A DNA stretch of 52,565 nucleotides from Heterotrichella gracilis (lineage: Eukaryota > Sar > Xanthophyceae > Tribonematales > Xanthonemataceae). Below are positions 15,523-26,547 of this stretch, piece after piece. The notes below the pieces were generated by a model. That model made no database searches. It had not been told where the DNA came from and saw nothing but the letters and a program-made list of their open reading frames with translations. The stretch is from assembly GCA_032358255.1 (NCBI GenBank), contig JAULBX010026064.1, positions 1 through 52,565 on the forward strand, written 5' to 3'. How positions within the stretch are numbered: position 1 is the stretch's first letter; each line of letters starts with the position of its first letter. The position numbers and the translations under genes are program-made.

Positions 15523-17340
15523 CTTAATCAAATTTAATGCCACATGTGGGTGCTTTCCATTCCTCTCATCCTCTGACTTTTATCACATAAGTCACATATG
15601 TAAAATTATAATAAAAAAATCAACGAGGTTGCTGTTGGTACTTGTGGAAATGAAATCGCCCTCCATTTCCTGCGTTTCAGGTGGCTGTTGAAGGAAGGGG
15701 TGATGGCGGATTGCGCCGACTTCTTGGTGGCGTGTGCATACGAGCCCAACAAGTGCAACGCCTTCTCCGATGTACCAAACATGGAGGAGCTGCCGCACCC
15801 CCTTGCTACCATGATCCTCATCCTCTCTAACATGGCAGCTGTCAACCCCGGGGAGGCAAAGGCTTTCTTCCGGGACCGTCCAAAGCTGCTGCCAGCCAAT
15901 TTGTAATTGAACAGGGTCCATGCCCCAATGCCAATGGTTCACAGCCAAGCCCTGCACATGGTGCAAACCCTGGCCACGTACGATGTGGTCCCTGGGGATG
16001 CAGTGCTGGGGACAGCGGGGTTTGTGGAGCTGGTGACCACAGCGACCATGACCTGCAGGAAGCATGGGCTTCCCTACACAATGGGTGTGGTCCTGAAGGC
16101 CCTGTCGGGCGTGATGCACAGCAAGAGGCGCCACAGGGGGAAAGGGTGCAGCTTGGCTGGTGCAGCGTGCAGCGGACAGGTCGTGGCGCTGGTGGGGTGG
16201 CTGGCCAAGTGCGTAATAGCCACTGCAGAGGATGGCCAAGGGATGGATCTGCATGCCAATTGTGCGGTGCTGGTCCTGCTGCAGATGTATGAGGCTGAGC
16301 AGATCTCGGATGCGGACCTTGAGGTAACTGAACCAAGCCGTTTGTTGTAAAACGCATCTTCTAAGAACGTTGGACTACTTTTCTGTATTAAATAAAAGTT
16401 GTCTATTTAATCTCTACAGCTGTTTATATAAAGTTGTACTGTGAGGATGAAAACCCACCTCATTGAGATGCAAGAAGGCTTTCTGGGGTGGTTCATGTGG
16501 TGGCTCTGGGTATTGACCCCCTCCTTGTGCGTACGCCTGCACTTGCTGTACACTCCTTGATTGATGTACTCCACCCGCAATGAGACAGAGTGCAGCTGCC
16601 CGCTCAGGAAAGCCAGTCACGCTGTTGAGTACCTTTTATATACATTTAGCTATATAATACTTAGCTATGTATGCAGTTGATTGTGTGGCGTGCAGGAGCT
16701 TGTGTTCAAACCAATCACCCGAGTGCTGTCTGAGTTGGATTTGGAGGACAGCTCGCCAGGGGCTGTGGTCCAGGCACGCAATTACATTGCGGGTATCATC
16801 AGTGCAACGGATGACGCAGCGGAGGAGCCGGCGGTTGCGCCCTTCACCCGTGTGCAGGTGTGGTAAAAATGCCTAAACCCTAAAACCCTAACTCTGAACC
16901 CTGAAACCCTTTCCTCGCGTGCAGGTGTGGTGAAACAAAGGAGCTGAACACCCTCCATGGTGCGTTTAGTTATTGTTGCAATGGTGGTTGTGGGGTTTGC
17001 CAATGTGCTACAATTAGGACTAGGGTTGTGCCAATGTGCTACAATGCTGCACTAGGGTATCTATAGCATTGCACAAGGTGAACCACCACTCCTGGAACGT
17101 GTGTGAGGAGCTGTCCTGTGCATGTAGCGATGTGGAGGGGCTGGTGTTTTTGCCCCTCCCTGGACAGGTGTGGCGCTGCAATGGCTGCAGTGGGAGCACG
17201 GCACGCAGTAGCGCAACAGTGATTGTAGCTCGGCTGCCAGGCGCTGCCTGCAGACGCACTGTGCACCCCTTATTTGCACATTTGGTGCCTGAGCCCTAAA
17301 CACAAGCCTCAGCGCCTGAATCCTACACTCTGTAGCTGGA

Positions 17341-17640
17341 CTGTCTCCCTGTGTTGCAGGCGCACAGCGCATCGCTCACCCGGCTCTCATCCTGATCCGA
17401 TGCAAGTCAATCCCCCGTTGGCGCGCCTGCTGGCACATGGCACACTCTTAGCCCCGGCCCCACATGCATTTGCCCACAAAACCAATGTTGCATGGCTCAC
17501 CCAGTACACCAAACAGTGAATGCTGCGTGTACCCTTGCCTGCAGGTGCGCTGTGCCTCGTCATCCGTGCCCTGGTCCGCTGCGAGTACCACCTGCAGCTG
17601 GCGCGCCTGCTGGCACATGGCACACTCAGAGCCCCAACCC
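17341..17640 (+). repeat. Two upstream copies of the MYND exon at 17745
   Basis: The copies start at about 17358 and 17543. Both keep a CAG acceptor, and both contain CTGGCGCGCCTGCTGGCACA or a close variant followed by TGGCACACTC. The second copy is in frame through LVIRALVRCEYHLQLARLL and is then truncated. The live copy at 17745 is complete at its 3' end but has lost the acceptor (GCATG for GCAGG) and gained a base. No single copy is intact. Confidence 0.85.
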
Positions 17641-18044
17641 TAGACGCTAAACCCTAAACAATCTGGCCATGGGATGAACGCTGTAAACCAAGTCAGCACG
17701 TCCAATCAGCACTACAAGTCGACCTGGACCCTTGCCTGCATGCGCGCTGTGCTTCTTTCATCCGTGCCCTGATCCGCTGCGGGTACCACCTCCAGCTGGC
17801 GCGCCTGCTGGCACATGGCACACTGTGCCAGATGGCAGCCAAGGCGCTTGTCTACATTGTACAGCCCATCCTCTCTGCGGAGGAGGTAGACACCTGGGTG
17901 GTGAAGCAGCTGTACCAGAGCAAGCAATACATGGAAGGGTTGTTCAGGTGAGGGTGGCTTGTACCTGCTAGGGTAGTGGCATTTAGCTGGCATATGTCGG
18001 CAACAAAATGAAGTGTTTGCATGATGGTTGATGGTGTGATTTGG

Positions 18045-18302
18045 ACAGGTGGAGAAACGAGGGGACGCCTACCTCTGGTTGGTGCAGCAGCTGTACGTGA
18101 GCAAGCAGTACATGAAGGGGATGTACAGGTAAGTATGGCAAAATACAAGTAAAGGTGTGCATGGTGATTGATCATTATTCTGTTTTTTCCTTGTTATTGT
18201 GTTGTGGTGATTGATTGATCGTGTGGTAGACTTTGATTTGGAGAGTCAGAGGAACTGAGTTGATTAATGGGGACAGTCAGTATGTGGAGGGATTATACAG
18301 GC
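18045..18302 (+). repeat. Downstream copies of the MYND exon end plus donor
   Basis: At 18052-18131 a block reading VQQLYVSKQYMKGMYR, ended by AG|GTAAGTA, copies the end of exon 17745-17948 (VKQLYQSKQYMEGLFR). The copy is open throughout, though its phase does not fit the preceding exon. A short third fragment (TATGTGGAGGGATTATACAG) is at about 18280-18300. Confidence 0.85.
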
Positions 18303-19524
18303 GTGGATGCCATCCATCACCATATGCATCCATGGTGTTGGATGCCATATGCCATAAATCACCCAGGATACTCGAGGTGCACAAATCTATTCTACCTTTT
18401 CTTGTTATGTGTACTTGGTTTTTCTGCAGGTATCTGCTGCTGCTTGATCCCCGGGAGTATGCTCAAGGCACCGTGTTGGTCATGTGGCCCCTCATACTAG
18501 TGGTCGGCCAGACCTATTATTTTCAAGGTGAGGACAGGGTGGATAATTTGATGTAGCAGATAAAATAATATTAGCTTGGCTTTGCTGGTTGTATCGACGT
18601 GTACCAATGTTCTGGGCCAAATATTTCCCTACAGGTCATCAATAATGCACTGGTCTGCAGCAATGCACGAGCACACAGCAATGTGCTGATCTGCAGCAGC
18701 TGCATTACCATGGGTTTAGGGTGTAGGGTGTAGGGTGTAGGGTTTGGCTGGTCACAGCAATGCACTGGCCTGCAGCAGCTGCATTACCCTGCATTTGGCT
18801 TGTTATTGTCATTGATCGTTGGCCTTTGTACCTTTAAGCTGATTATTGCAGACGATCCTTGCCACTACTTGTTGCACGAATTGGTCTGGTGTGTTGAATT
18901 GCAGAGAGGTACATGACCGCCCCGGCTTCATACCGTTTGCAGATATTGGTAGCCATTGATTGTTGCACAAATTAGGCTGATGTGTTATCGTGTTGGATGC
19001 GCAGGTACCTGGAAGCCCCAATTTCAGATTGTGAGGAGCTTCGCACCAGATACCATCACATGGTCGCCCGAAGAAAGCATGTTCCGAGTATCGTCCAACC
19101 TCAAAGCCAAGGTGCTGCTTAGGGTTAGTGCAGGGTTTTGGGTGGGTAGTCAAGGGTTAACAGTTTAGGGTACCTTCGGACTCTAAAGCACGGTAGTGTG
19201 CGGTTGACTTCAGCCAAGGTACACTGCTGTTGACCTACAAATTTTGGTAAACGAACCTTGTCGTATTTATTATTGCTTGATCTCCAAGCTAGAAAATATG
19301 TCGAAAAAGAACTTTGTGACATGCATGCACAAACCATCTGGCCAAAATGGCGGTGCACATCGGTACAAGGTACCTATATCAGGTTCAGCATGTGTGCAGT
19401 CCCTATGCACAGATCATCTAACCACCCTGTAATTTTGCTATCCCTAAAAAGAGTTTAGCCTATAGCAGGCTCTCCACTGTTAAAACCAGTCCTGTTGTGG
19501 CAGGTTGGTTTTCACAGCTGCTGC

Positions 19525-19690
19525 CCTTGCTGTTGCAGGCGGAATGGCTGCGTGTGGAGTCTGAACCCTGGACACTAAACCCTAAATCTTGTTGGTGGAG
19601 GATGAAACGGGTGCATGGGCAGGTTGAACCCTGGACCCCAGCCTTACACCCTAGACTTCGCTGGTGCAGATGGATGGGGTGCCTACCCAG
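19525..19690 (+). repeat. Three upstream copies of the start of the last MYND exon
   Basis: The last exon begins at 19738 as CTGCAG|ATGGAACGGCTGCA. Related edges occur at about 19531-19556 (GTTGCAG|GCGGAATGGCTGCG), 19593-19620 (GGATGAAACGGGTGCATG) and 19662-19685 (GTGCAG|ATGGATGGGGTGCC). Each is followed by an AACCCTGGAC stretch and an AACCCTA or ACCCTAGAC stretch, so a unit of roughly 60-65 bases has been repeated four times. Confidence 0.85.
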
Positions 19691-20241
19691 CTTGAACCCT
19701 GGACTCCAACCCTAAACCCTAGACTTTGCTGCTGCAGATGGAACGGCTGCATGCGGAGATTTTCCGCTGCCTGAGCTTCATGAAACAAACCCCTGGGATC
19801 CCTCCATCAGAGGTGGCTCAGCACCAGGCACTGGGTGTGGGTGGTGGTGTTGGCAGCGCGGGCGGCCCCAGCGGTGGGAGAAGTGGTGGCGACAGCAGTG
19901 GCGGCGCCAGTGGTGGGGGTCGGGATGCCGGGAGCAGTAGCGCCAGTGGCAGGGGCAGGGATGCAGCCGGTGTCAGGGCCACGGACGGAACCAGTGGTAG
20001 CGACAGGGATGGCGCGAGTGGCAGTGCATCCCTGGGTCCCAGCGCCCCCAAACCGAAGGGGAAAAAGGCCCGGCAGTGCAGCCAGTGTGGCGCCGAGGCG
20101 GGCAAGGGCGAGGGTCAGGTTGCCAAGCTGCGTGGGTGCCCCTGCGGCACCACCCGCTACTGCAGCGCTGCCTGCCAGGACCTGCACTGGCCGCACAAGG
20201 CGGCGTGCAAGGCGATACGCAAGGGGGAGACAACGTAGCAG

Positions 20242-21236
20242 CATGTACCACGGGGAGGTCGGCGATGATGGTGCTGCTGATGAAGCAATGGCATTGACAC
20301 GAGGCGGTTGTGGCCAGCAGCTGGATGACATTGTGAATGTCAAATGCTTGGTGCCCTAGGGTGTAGGGCTAGCCAGCTGCCAGTGATTTGTACTGCCATC
20401 AATGGCATGTTGCTGGCGAGTTGCTGGCTAATAGTGATTTGTACTGCCACCAATGGCATGTTGCTGGCGAGTTGCTGGCTAATTGTGATTTGTACTGCCA
20501 CCAATGGCATGTTGCTGGCGAGTTGCTGGCTAATAGTGATTTGTACTGCCATCAATGGCATGTTGCTGGCGAGTTGCTGGCTAATAGTGACAAGCCTTGT
20601 TGACACACTATTGAGTTGGTCCACACGCATTTGGTGCTTAGCCAGCTGGAACACTGGACGTGCCTTGAACATAGCCTGATATGATAATCATTACGCGGAC
20701 TAGTAGTACTTTCCAATGCCAATGAGCCTTGTTTCAAGTGTTGCCTTGCCTAAAAGGAAAGGGCCCATGAGCTCGCCCCAATGTGGTGGCACACAGTGGC
20801 ACTAATCATGCATGCTGCCGTGGCAGAGTCACTCCGCCACTGTGGCGGAGTCCGAATCGGATTCTGATCAGCCTGAGGGAGTAACTGCTGCAATTGCAAG
20901 CATATTCTATCAATGCGCATATTCTTATACATGTCTACCCGCCACCTGCACATTGGTCATCAGAATGTCCCAGCTGCTCATGATCGGTAAAGACCTAGTA
21001 ATTGGCAGTAGATGAACAACGCCTGTCTCCGAGTTCAGTCCCTGACCCTTGCGCACTGCCAGTGTGTGGCGCCCATGATCCCATGAAACGAATGTCAATC
21101 CCCATGCACCCATTGCTGCTTATCCACCCGTCTGGTGGCCCCCTAGAGACCGGATGACTCGCACTCGCCAAGGATGTGCACCACCCAAGGTGGATGTATA
21201 CACCCCGAAAATCACTCCTCTCCCCCACCCCTCTCA
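20242..21236. other. Convergent intergenic region with minisatellite
   Basis: This lies between the MYND and MRS2 stops. Besides the 51-bp minisatellite at 20382-20588 it has a perfect inverted repeat at about 20831-20851 (ACTCCGCCAC and GTGGCGGAGT around one base). No gene is supported. Confidence 0.65.
20382..20588. repeat. 51-bp minisatellite, four copies
   Basis: Units start at 20382, 20433, 20484 and 20535, each 51 bases (AGTGATTTGTACTGCCATCA, then ATGGCATGTTGCTGGCGAGT, then TGCTGGCTAAT), with only one to three differences between units. Because 51 is a multiple of three, it stays open in several frames on both strands; this explains the long spurious frames here. Confidence 0.95.
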
Positions 21237-24200
21237 TCAGATTGGCCCAAACAGCAGACCGCGGCCGTACGCGTATCTCCCCACCGCCGCTGTGAGGGCA
21301 CAGCCCATCAAAGCTCCAAAGGCAATGACGTACCACAGGGAGTGCTGCGCAAGGGGGAAAGGGTGGGGTCACCAGGTCTTTTCAAGATACCCTGCCATAT
21401 CCCCATGGAAGCCATGGCGCATCCCCAGGATGACATGATCAAGCGTGGCACCAGTTCATTGCAAAGCACACAATCAACCTCCCTCTCCCCCTTCATCTCC
21501 ATTCACACCCCTCCACTCCCCCCACCCCCACCCCTCACCTGCACATCCTCCAGCCCCGATGTCAGGTTCATCCCAAAGCACCCTGTCACCACCATGTGCA
21601 CCTCCAGGGATAGAAAGGCAAGATCCATCATGAGGCCCAGAGACACCAGCGCATTGCGGCGGTGGTCCAGATCCAGGTTCACCACGCGCTCGGTGCCGTC
21701 CATGCGCTCCTGTGGGCGTGTGGGGGAGGAATGGGGGGTGGCGGCTTAAGGTGCACGTGAGGTGGGCCATCAGATGGGGGAATGAGGGCAAGGCTGGTAG
21801 TAACCAGGAATATGCAAGTGGTGCAGGCGGGTGGTGAAGTACATTACGAAGGCCTCTGACATGCGGCGGTGGTCCAGATCCAGGTCCACCACGCGCTCGG
21901 TGCCGCCCACGCGCCTTGTGGGCGCTAGTGGGGTTGAGGTAATTACTAGGGGCGGGCTGTGGCTGTGGTGGAGACCATGGTTGCAACATGAACAACATGT
22001 GCGCAGCTGATATGGTCAAGGGACTATAATAATTTATGGCCTCACATTGAGCAGGTGCAGCAGTGCCTCTGTGTGCAGGCACTAGGGTACAGAATCAACG
22101 GTCAAAGTTTTGAGGGTTCAGAGCTTAGGGGTTCAAGGGTTCAGGGGTTAGAAATTGGGGCTTGTGGGATTAAAGCTTAGGGCTTGTGGGGATAGAGCTA
22201 AGGGCTTGTGGGGTAATGTGTTTAGGGTTTAGGGCATCCCTTGAGCAGGTGCATCCTGCCGTGCAATGCATTCTTTGTGCAGCCAATGGGGTGCAGGTTT
22301 GAAATTTAAACTTGAGGCTTGAAGCTCAGGGTTTGAAGGTTTTGGGCCTCACCTTGAGCAGGTGCAGCCTGCTGAGCAGCGCGTCTGTGTGCAGCCAGTA
22401 TGCCTCAAGCAGGTACTCGCACTCCTCAACCTCCCCTCGACCCAGATCCAATGCAACCGCCTGGCAAAATTTGAACATTTTTGAACGTTCAAATAACACA
22501 TGGACTAGATTTGTAGACATAATACAGGAAACAAGGGCTTTCACGCTGGCTATCCTTAAACAAAACATTAAAACGAGGAGTCAGCAAATAAGGTCTTCTT
22601 TAGATACCTTCTGCCCAATTTCCTACAACGAGTGTGTTACCAAACAAGAGGAGTAGCAAATATGCGGAACAATTTTCAACGCGACCCTCCAACCAAGTTG
22701 CCCCTACCTCGCCCCCCCCAGGCCCATCCTCATCCCCACACCAATCACTCCCTGATTGCTCCCCTGATTCAGCACCACCTCGACAGGCCTGAGTAGGGTT
22801 TTGGTCAGGGTTTTTGGGCTTCAGGCACAGCCCCATCATCTGGTCCTCGTTGTCCAAAATCTCCTCCAGCTCTTCCCTCACTCGAGACACGCGAGCGGTG
22901 AGCCGGGCAACCACAGAATGCACGTCCTGCAATGGAGAGGGAGGTTGCAAAAGAGGAAGCATACGCAATGATGACACCCTGAGGAGGGTTTGGGGAGTTA
23001 AACCGCCCTGATACTTGGCCACGGCAATTGGTTTTAAATTTCTGGAATCTCCTCCAGCCTTTCCCTCACTTGAGACATTCGAGCGGTGAGCCAAGCAACC
23101 ATCCATGCAATGCACATCCTGAGTTTGGAGAGGGAGGCTGAATGGGGTTCAACGGGGAAACCATACGCATCGATGACACCCTGGATTTTGGGAAAGGGTT
23201 TGTTTCGTTGCACTTTCTTACCTGCAGCACCGAGCTTTAGCCCAGTGTATTTCCCCCGTATATCCCAACCTAGGGTAAAACCCTCACCTGGAGCACCTCC
23301 AGATCAGCAGTCGCCAGGTGGCGGCGCATCCTCCTCAGCAGCGGGGCCACCCTCCCCTCCACCACCCCCACCTCCCCCCCGTACACGCGCACAGCCACAG
23401 CCAGCGCGCCCTCCAGCGCCCGCAGGGCAAAGGGCAGGGCAGCATAGTAGCGCAGCTCGTCAAGGGCTGCGGAGAGGGGTGTAGGTGTGAGTATGGGTAT
23501 GGGTGTGGGTGTGGGTTGGCGTGCTGTGATGGTAATGGTGGGTTATCCACGTACAATTGCTGATTTCTGGGGAAGCGGAGGGAATGTCCGATTGTGATGG
23601 GTGTTTCTGGCAGCAAAGGTAATACAAAAGTAATAAGGCTGTTATTGTCTCATTATCATCGAGTGTTACTGTTACTGGTGGTGAAGGAAGGTTGTTTTTC
23701 AACCCTCTCCTTCAATTGTGGATATTTCTCACCTGTGGCAGATGGCGAGGGTGTCATGCCAGTGTGCCCCTCCCCATCCCCCACAGGAGTAATTGTACCG
23801 CCCCCCCCTTGCCCCCCTCCACACGCCACCATCCCGCTCAGCTGGGTAACCAATGGGTGGTCCAGGGTGGGGGCGTTGCGGCAGGACATGTCGTGTGGGG
23901 AGGGAATGGAGGTGAGGATGACCTGCAAGGGGGGTGGGGATAAGGCAACAGGGGACTGGGGGAGATTTGGAGGTAATTACTTTCAGGTAACTCTGATCCA
24001 GTGTGGTGTCCATACACGTGATGGTAATGTCATCACATCATTATATCATCCCCATTGGGCAGCCTGTCATGCATGCGACATTATCATCCCCATATGGCTT
24101 GGGACTGGCTGCCCTTCCCAATCATTTTGCGCCACTCCAGAATCAACAACAATGCAGAGGGCCTAATGCAGCCATGCTGGACTCTTCTATCTTATACTTA

Positions 24201-24597
24201 CCTGAGTGTTGCTGATGATCATTTTGAGCCCCTCCAGGTTCAGCACCAATGCGTGGGGCCTGATGAACACCGCGCTGGGGTAGGGCACCGACACCAGGGG
24301 GTCTATGGCCCTCAAATCGCGGTGCCGCAATTCCAGCCGGGAAATTAGCTCTTGTTTCCGCAGGGGGGAGTAAAACACCCCCCCGTCTTCATCAATAATA
24401 ACCACCCTCCGCAGGCTGGCATTGCCGTTGGGGCGGGGGGTGGGGCCCAGGGGGGGCGGGGGGGGCAGGGCGGGCTTGGTGGGTGGCAGTGGTGGTGGCG
24501 GGGCGGTGGCGCCTGGGACGGAGATGGGGACGAGTGGGGACTGCGGGTGGGGGTGCTGGTCAGGGTTGTTCATGTACTGTACAGGAAAAAGCAACAC
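21237..24597 (-). CDS. MRS2: MRS2/CorA-type magnesium transporter
   Basis: A Mg2+ channel of organelle or plasma membranes. Seven exons on the - strand: 24597-24202, 23922-23733, 23466-23288, 22926-22708, 22460-22353, 21709-21539 and 21344-21237, total 456 residues with all phases consistent. The N-terminus (residues 1-50) is Pro-rich and may include a targeting sequence; an alternative start is the ATG at 24573. Family features are RRVVIIDEDG, RHRDLRAIDP and a FIRPHALVLNLEGLKMII segment typical of MRS2, then the coiled-coil-like helices (ARVSRVREELEEILDNEDQM). TM1 ends in the signature GMN (about residues 410-412, GCFGMNLTSGLED), and a second membrane helix (WYVIAFGALMGCALTAAV) lies near the end. 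The exon 4 end is an acidic Gly-rich insert. Convergent with the MYND gene, divergent from MAU2. Confidence 0.9.
21860..21920 (-). repeat. Ghost copy of MRS2 GMN-exon start
   Basis: About 50 bases (GCGGCGGTGGTCCAGATCCA, then GGTCCACCACGCGCTCGGTG) nearly duplicate 21655-21709, the start of exon 21709-21539, including the acceptor side. It lies in the preceding intron. Confidence 0.9.
22028..22262 (-). repeat. Two ghost copies of the end of MRS2 exon 5
   Basis: CCTCACATTGAGCAGGTGCA at about 22030 and TTGAGCAGGTGCATCCTGCC at about 22242 match CCTCACCTTGAGCAGGTGCA, then GCCTGC at 22347, which is the exon end (RLHLLK) with its donor, read on the - strand. TAGGG-type repeats lie between them. Confidence 0.75.
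23040..23120 (-). repeat. Ghost copy of MRS2 exon 4 start
   Basis: AATCTCCTCCAGCCTTTCCC, then TCACTTGAGACATTCGAGCG, then GTGAGCCAAGCAACC parallels 22858-22926, the start of exon 4 (VHSVVARLTARVSRVREELE), and includes the CACATCCTG acceptor region. It lies in the upstream intron. Confidence 0.85.
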
Positions 24598-26547
24598 GAC
24601 CTCTCTTACTCTGTGTCTTCCTCAACCAAAGCCCTCTAATTTAAGGTGAGTTTATTTTATTGACGATCATAAATATGAATTACTTTTCCCCTGGCGCTGC
24701 GCAAGCGCACTTGCTACCACATGTCCACAGGGCAACCCTGATCTAGGGTTCTGCACCTCGTTCCCCTGCAACCGGCACTCGGGACCTGTAGCGCTGGACA
24801 AGTGCGCACCTGGCGCCATGCTTCCTCCCCATGCCTCACGTCACTGCGCTCCCCCTGGGTTGAAGAGAGGAGACCCCACCCTCCCCCTGGCCCCAACAGC
24901 GGGCGAGAAAGCTCCTCCATCCCTGAGAATTCCCCCTTGGGACCAGGCATCGCTCCCTGGGATTGATGCTGGGGAAAGCAACGCAGGATTTAATGTTCAC
25001 GAATGCTTCAGTCATGCCACATTTTTTATTTCACGCCTCTGAGCACATGCAACGAGAAAATGTACCACCAAGATGCATGTTATGAGAATATCTATTATCT
25101 TGTTACTGCGCTGGTGTGACGGCACGGGGTTGCAGCGTTCATGGAGAGCATGGCACCATGCATGGCGTGTGCACAGCTGGTCAAACGCAGCAAATGATGT
25201 GCCATGGGTGGTACCTTGTATTTGACCAGCTGGTGCACATGCCATGTATGGTGCCATTCTCACCATGAACGCTGTGACTCCGCGCCGTCATACCAGCACT
25301 TGAAAATAGATAATTATATTACCTTACCTTAAATAATGTAAATTTGATCCACGGGTCCATTTACAGTGCTTGCCCAACCCATATGCACACCAAATTTTGC
25401 GAATATCATATCTTGTTCTGAAATAAGTGTTGCTGGGATAGTCACAATGATCATGAATGTCAGCCACTGGCAGTCCGTTTTGCAAATAAGCAGTGCCAGG
25501 TCTCACCTGCTTGGCGCCGTGTAGGCAATGCTGACTGCTCATTTAGCTGTGATGCGGTAAGGCTTGCAACTGCATGGGTGACTAAAAATGGCTAGCTGAG
25601 TTTCTACACTCACCAGGAACTCACAGCGTGACAGTGGCAGCGTGAACTAGCCTGAGTGCACGTAGAGCAGTCAACTATGTATCCCTACAACCACACACAT
25701 GGCCAAGGCCTGGTAGGGCAATCAGAGGCTGTCTAGAAAGTGTTCTGGTTTTGGGCACCATACACATAGTATCGCTATCATAGTCTCCCAATGCACAGTC
25801 AGCCCACTACTAGTTTGGCCTTGCACCTGGCATGATATCCAGGCCATCCAGGCTCATGATGTTAGTGATATCACTGATATCACTGGCCACAGGGCCTGCT
25901 ACTCACCTATTGTTTCACCGTGGGGGTTTGCTTACCCTACCCTTCCAGACACGTCAGCACTTTAGGTGTCCTGCTTAGCCATGGCCATCGCCCAATGCTG
26001 CTTTGCGACACCATTGCTCAGCAAGCACACCCAGAGCTGTTTGTAAGTGTGCCCATGATAAAAGGTGGCGGATCGGAACCGAAAAACGCGCGAGAGTGTA
26101 TGATGGGTCTTTGCTTGTACTCCTATCCGAATACCACCTCCAAAACTTTTGGAAGCCACTCTGATGCTGCGAACCAGAACCCTATGGGGTTTCTGTTTAT
26201 ACCCTTTACCGGTGCCAGTTTGTTTCCCCGGCGCTGACTGCATGGGCTGCAAAAGGGGCCTTTCTTCGCCACTTGTGTGCCATCTTGGGTGTCTGAAACG
26301 TGCTTTGGTTGTGGCGTGCATATCTCTGCCGTATAACATACTTGTAGATCCTTTGATATACCCCGGGGCTAGCCCAATTCGCCCACATCACATGCCGTGG
26401 TTCAAGTCTCAGCTGCGTAACACACTGCAAGCAGCTCACTCCACACGATGAAGAGGCACTTACTGTCACGTCAAGTGGACAGACAAGACCTCACTTTGGT
26501 GTAGAAACCCCGCATTCTGTGGTGGGTCGTTCAAATTTTTTAAAGCC
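24598..26547. other. Divergent intergenic region between MRS2 and MAU2
   Basis: About 1.95 kb without a supported gene. It holds a long imperfect hairpin at 25086-25320 and a palindromic stretch at about 25860-25886 (AGTGATATCACTGATATCAC). Promoters for both flanking genes presumably lie here, but no element was recognised. Confidence 0.6.
25086..25320. repeat. Long imperfect inverted repeat (hairpin or MITE)
   Basis: A left arm (about 25086-25184) and right arm (about 25221-25320) of roughly 100 bases are reverse complements with scattered mismatches. For example CAGCGTTCATGG, then ATGGCACCATGCATGGCGTG on the left pairs with ATGGCACCATACATGGCATG (complement of the right). The loop is about 35 bases. 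There is no coding frame. It could be a miniature inverted-repeat element or a microRNA precursor. Confidence 0.85.

Larger units (their letters stand above)
13957..20238 (+). pseudogene. MYND-type zinc-finger protein with helical-repeat-like N-terminus, probably damaged
   Basis: Exons read as 13957-14172, 14456-14657, 14924-15269, 15681-16323, 16696-16857, about 17078-17189, about 17745-17948, 18430-18527, 19005-19111 and 19738-20238. Most phases agree. The last exon ends in a MYND finger (CSQC, then GCPCGTTRYCSAACQDLHW and HKAAC), a zinc-binding protein-interaction module, after a long Gly/Ser linker. The upstream exons give a leucine-rich, probably alpha-helical region (LSTLDSFSFAPGAFRAFW, VLVLLQMYEAEQISDADLE). 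Two defects argue against an intact gene: an in-frame TAA at 15904-15906 inside an otherwise continuous frame, and an exon near 17745 whose acceptor is lost and frame shifted. The start at 13957 is a weak choice. It may be a pseudogene, or the defects may be assembly errors. The molecular role is unknown. Confidence 0.65.

Noticed and set aside
15904-15906. Reassignment of TAA to glutamine as in some ulvophyte algae
   Set aside because: No other in-frame TAA or TAG appears in the well-supported exons of six other genes, and these genes end at TAA, TAG or TGA normally.
19807-20343. Long - strand and alternate + frames opposite the MYND exon
   Set aside because: They are shadows of the Gly/Ser-rich GC-biased exon; the MYND cysteine pattern fixes the true frame.
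20340-20679. Long frames on both strands over the minisatellite
   Set aside because: Explained by a 51-bp tandem unit, a multiple of three, rather than coding constraint.
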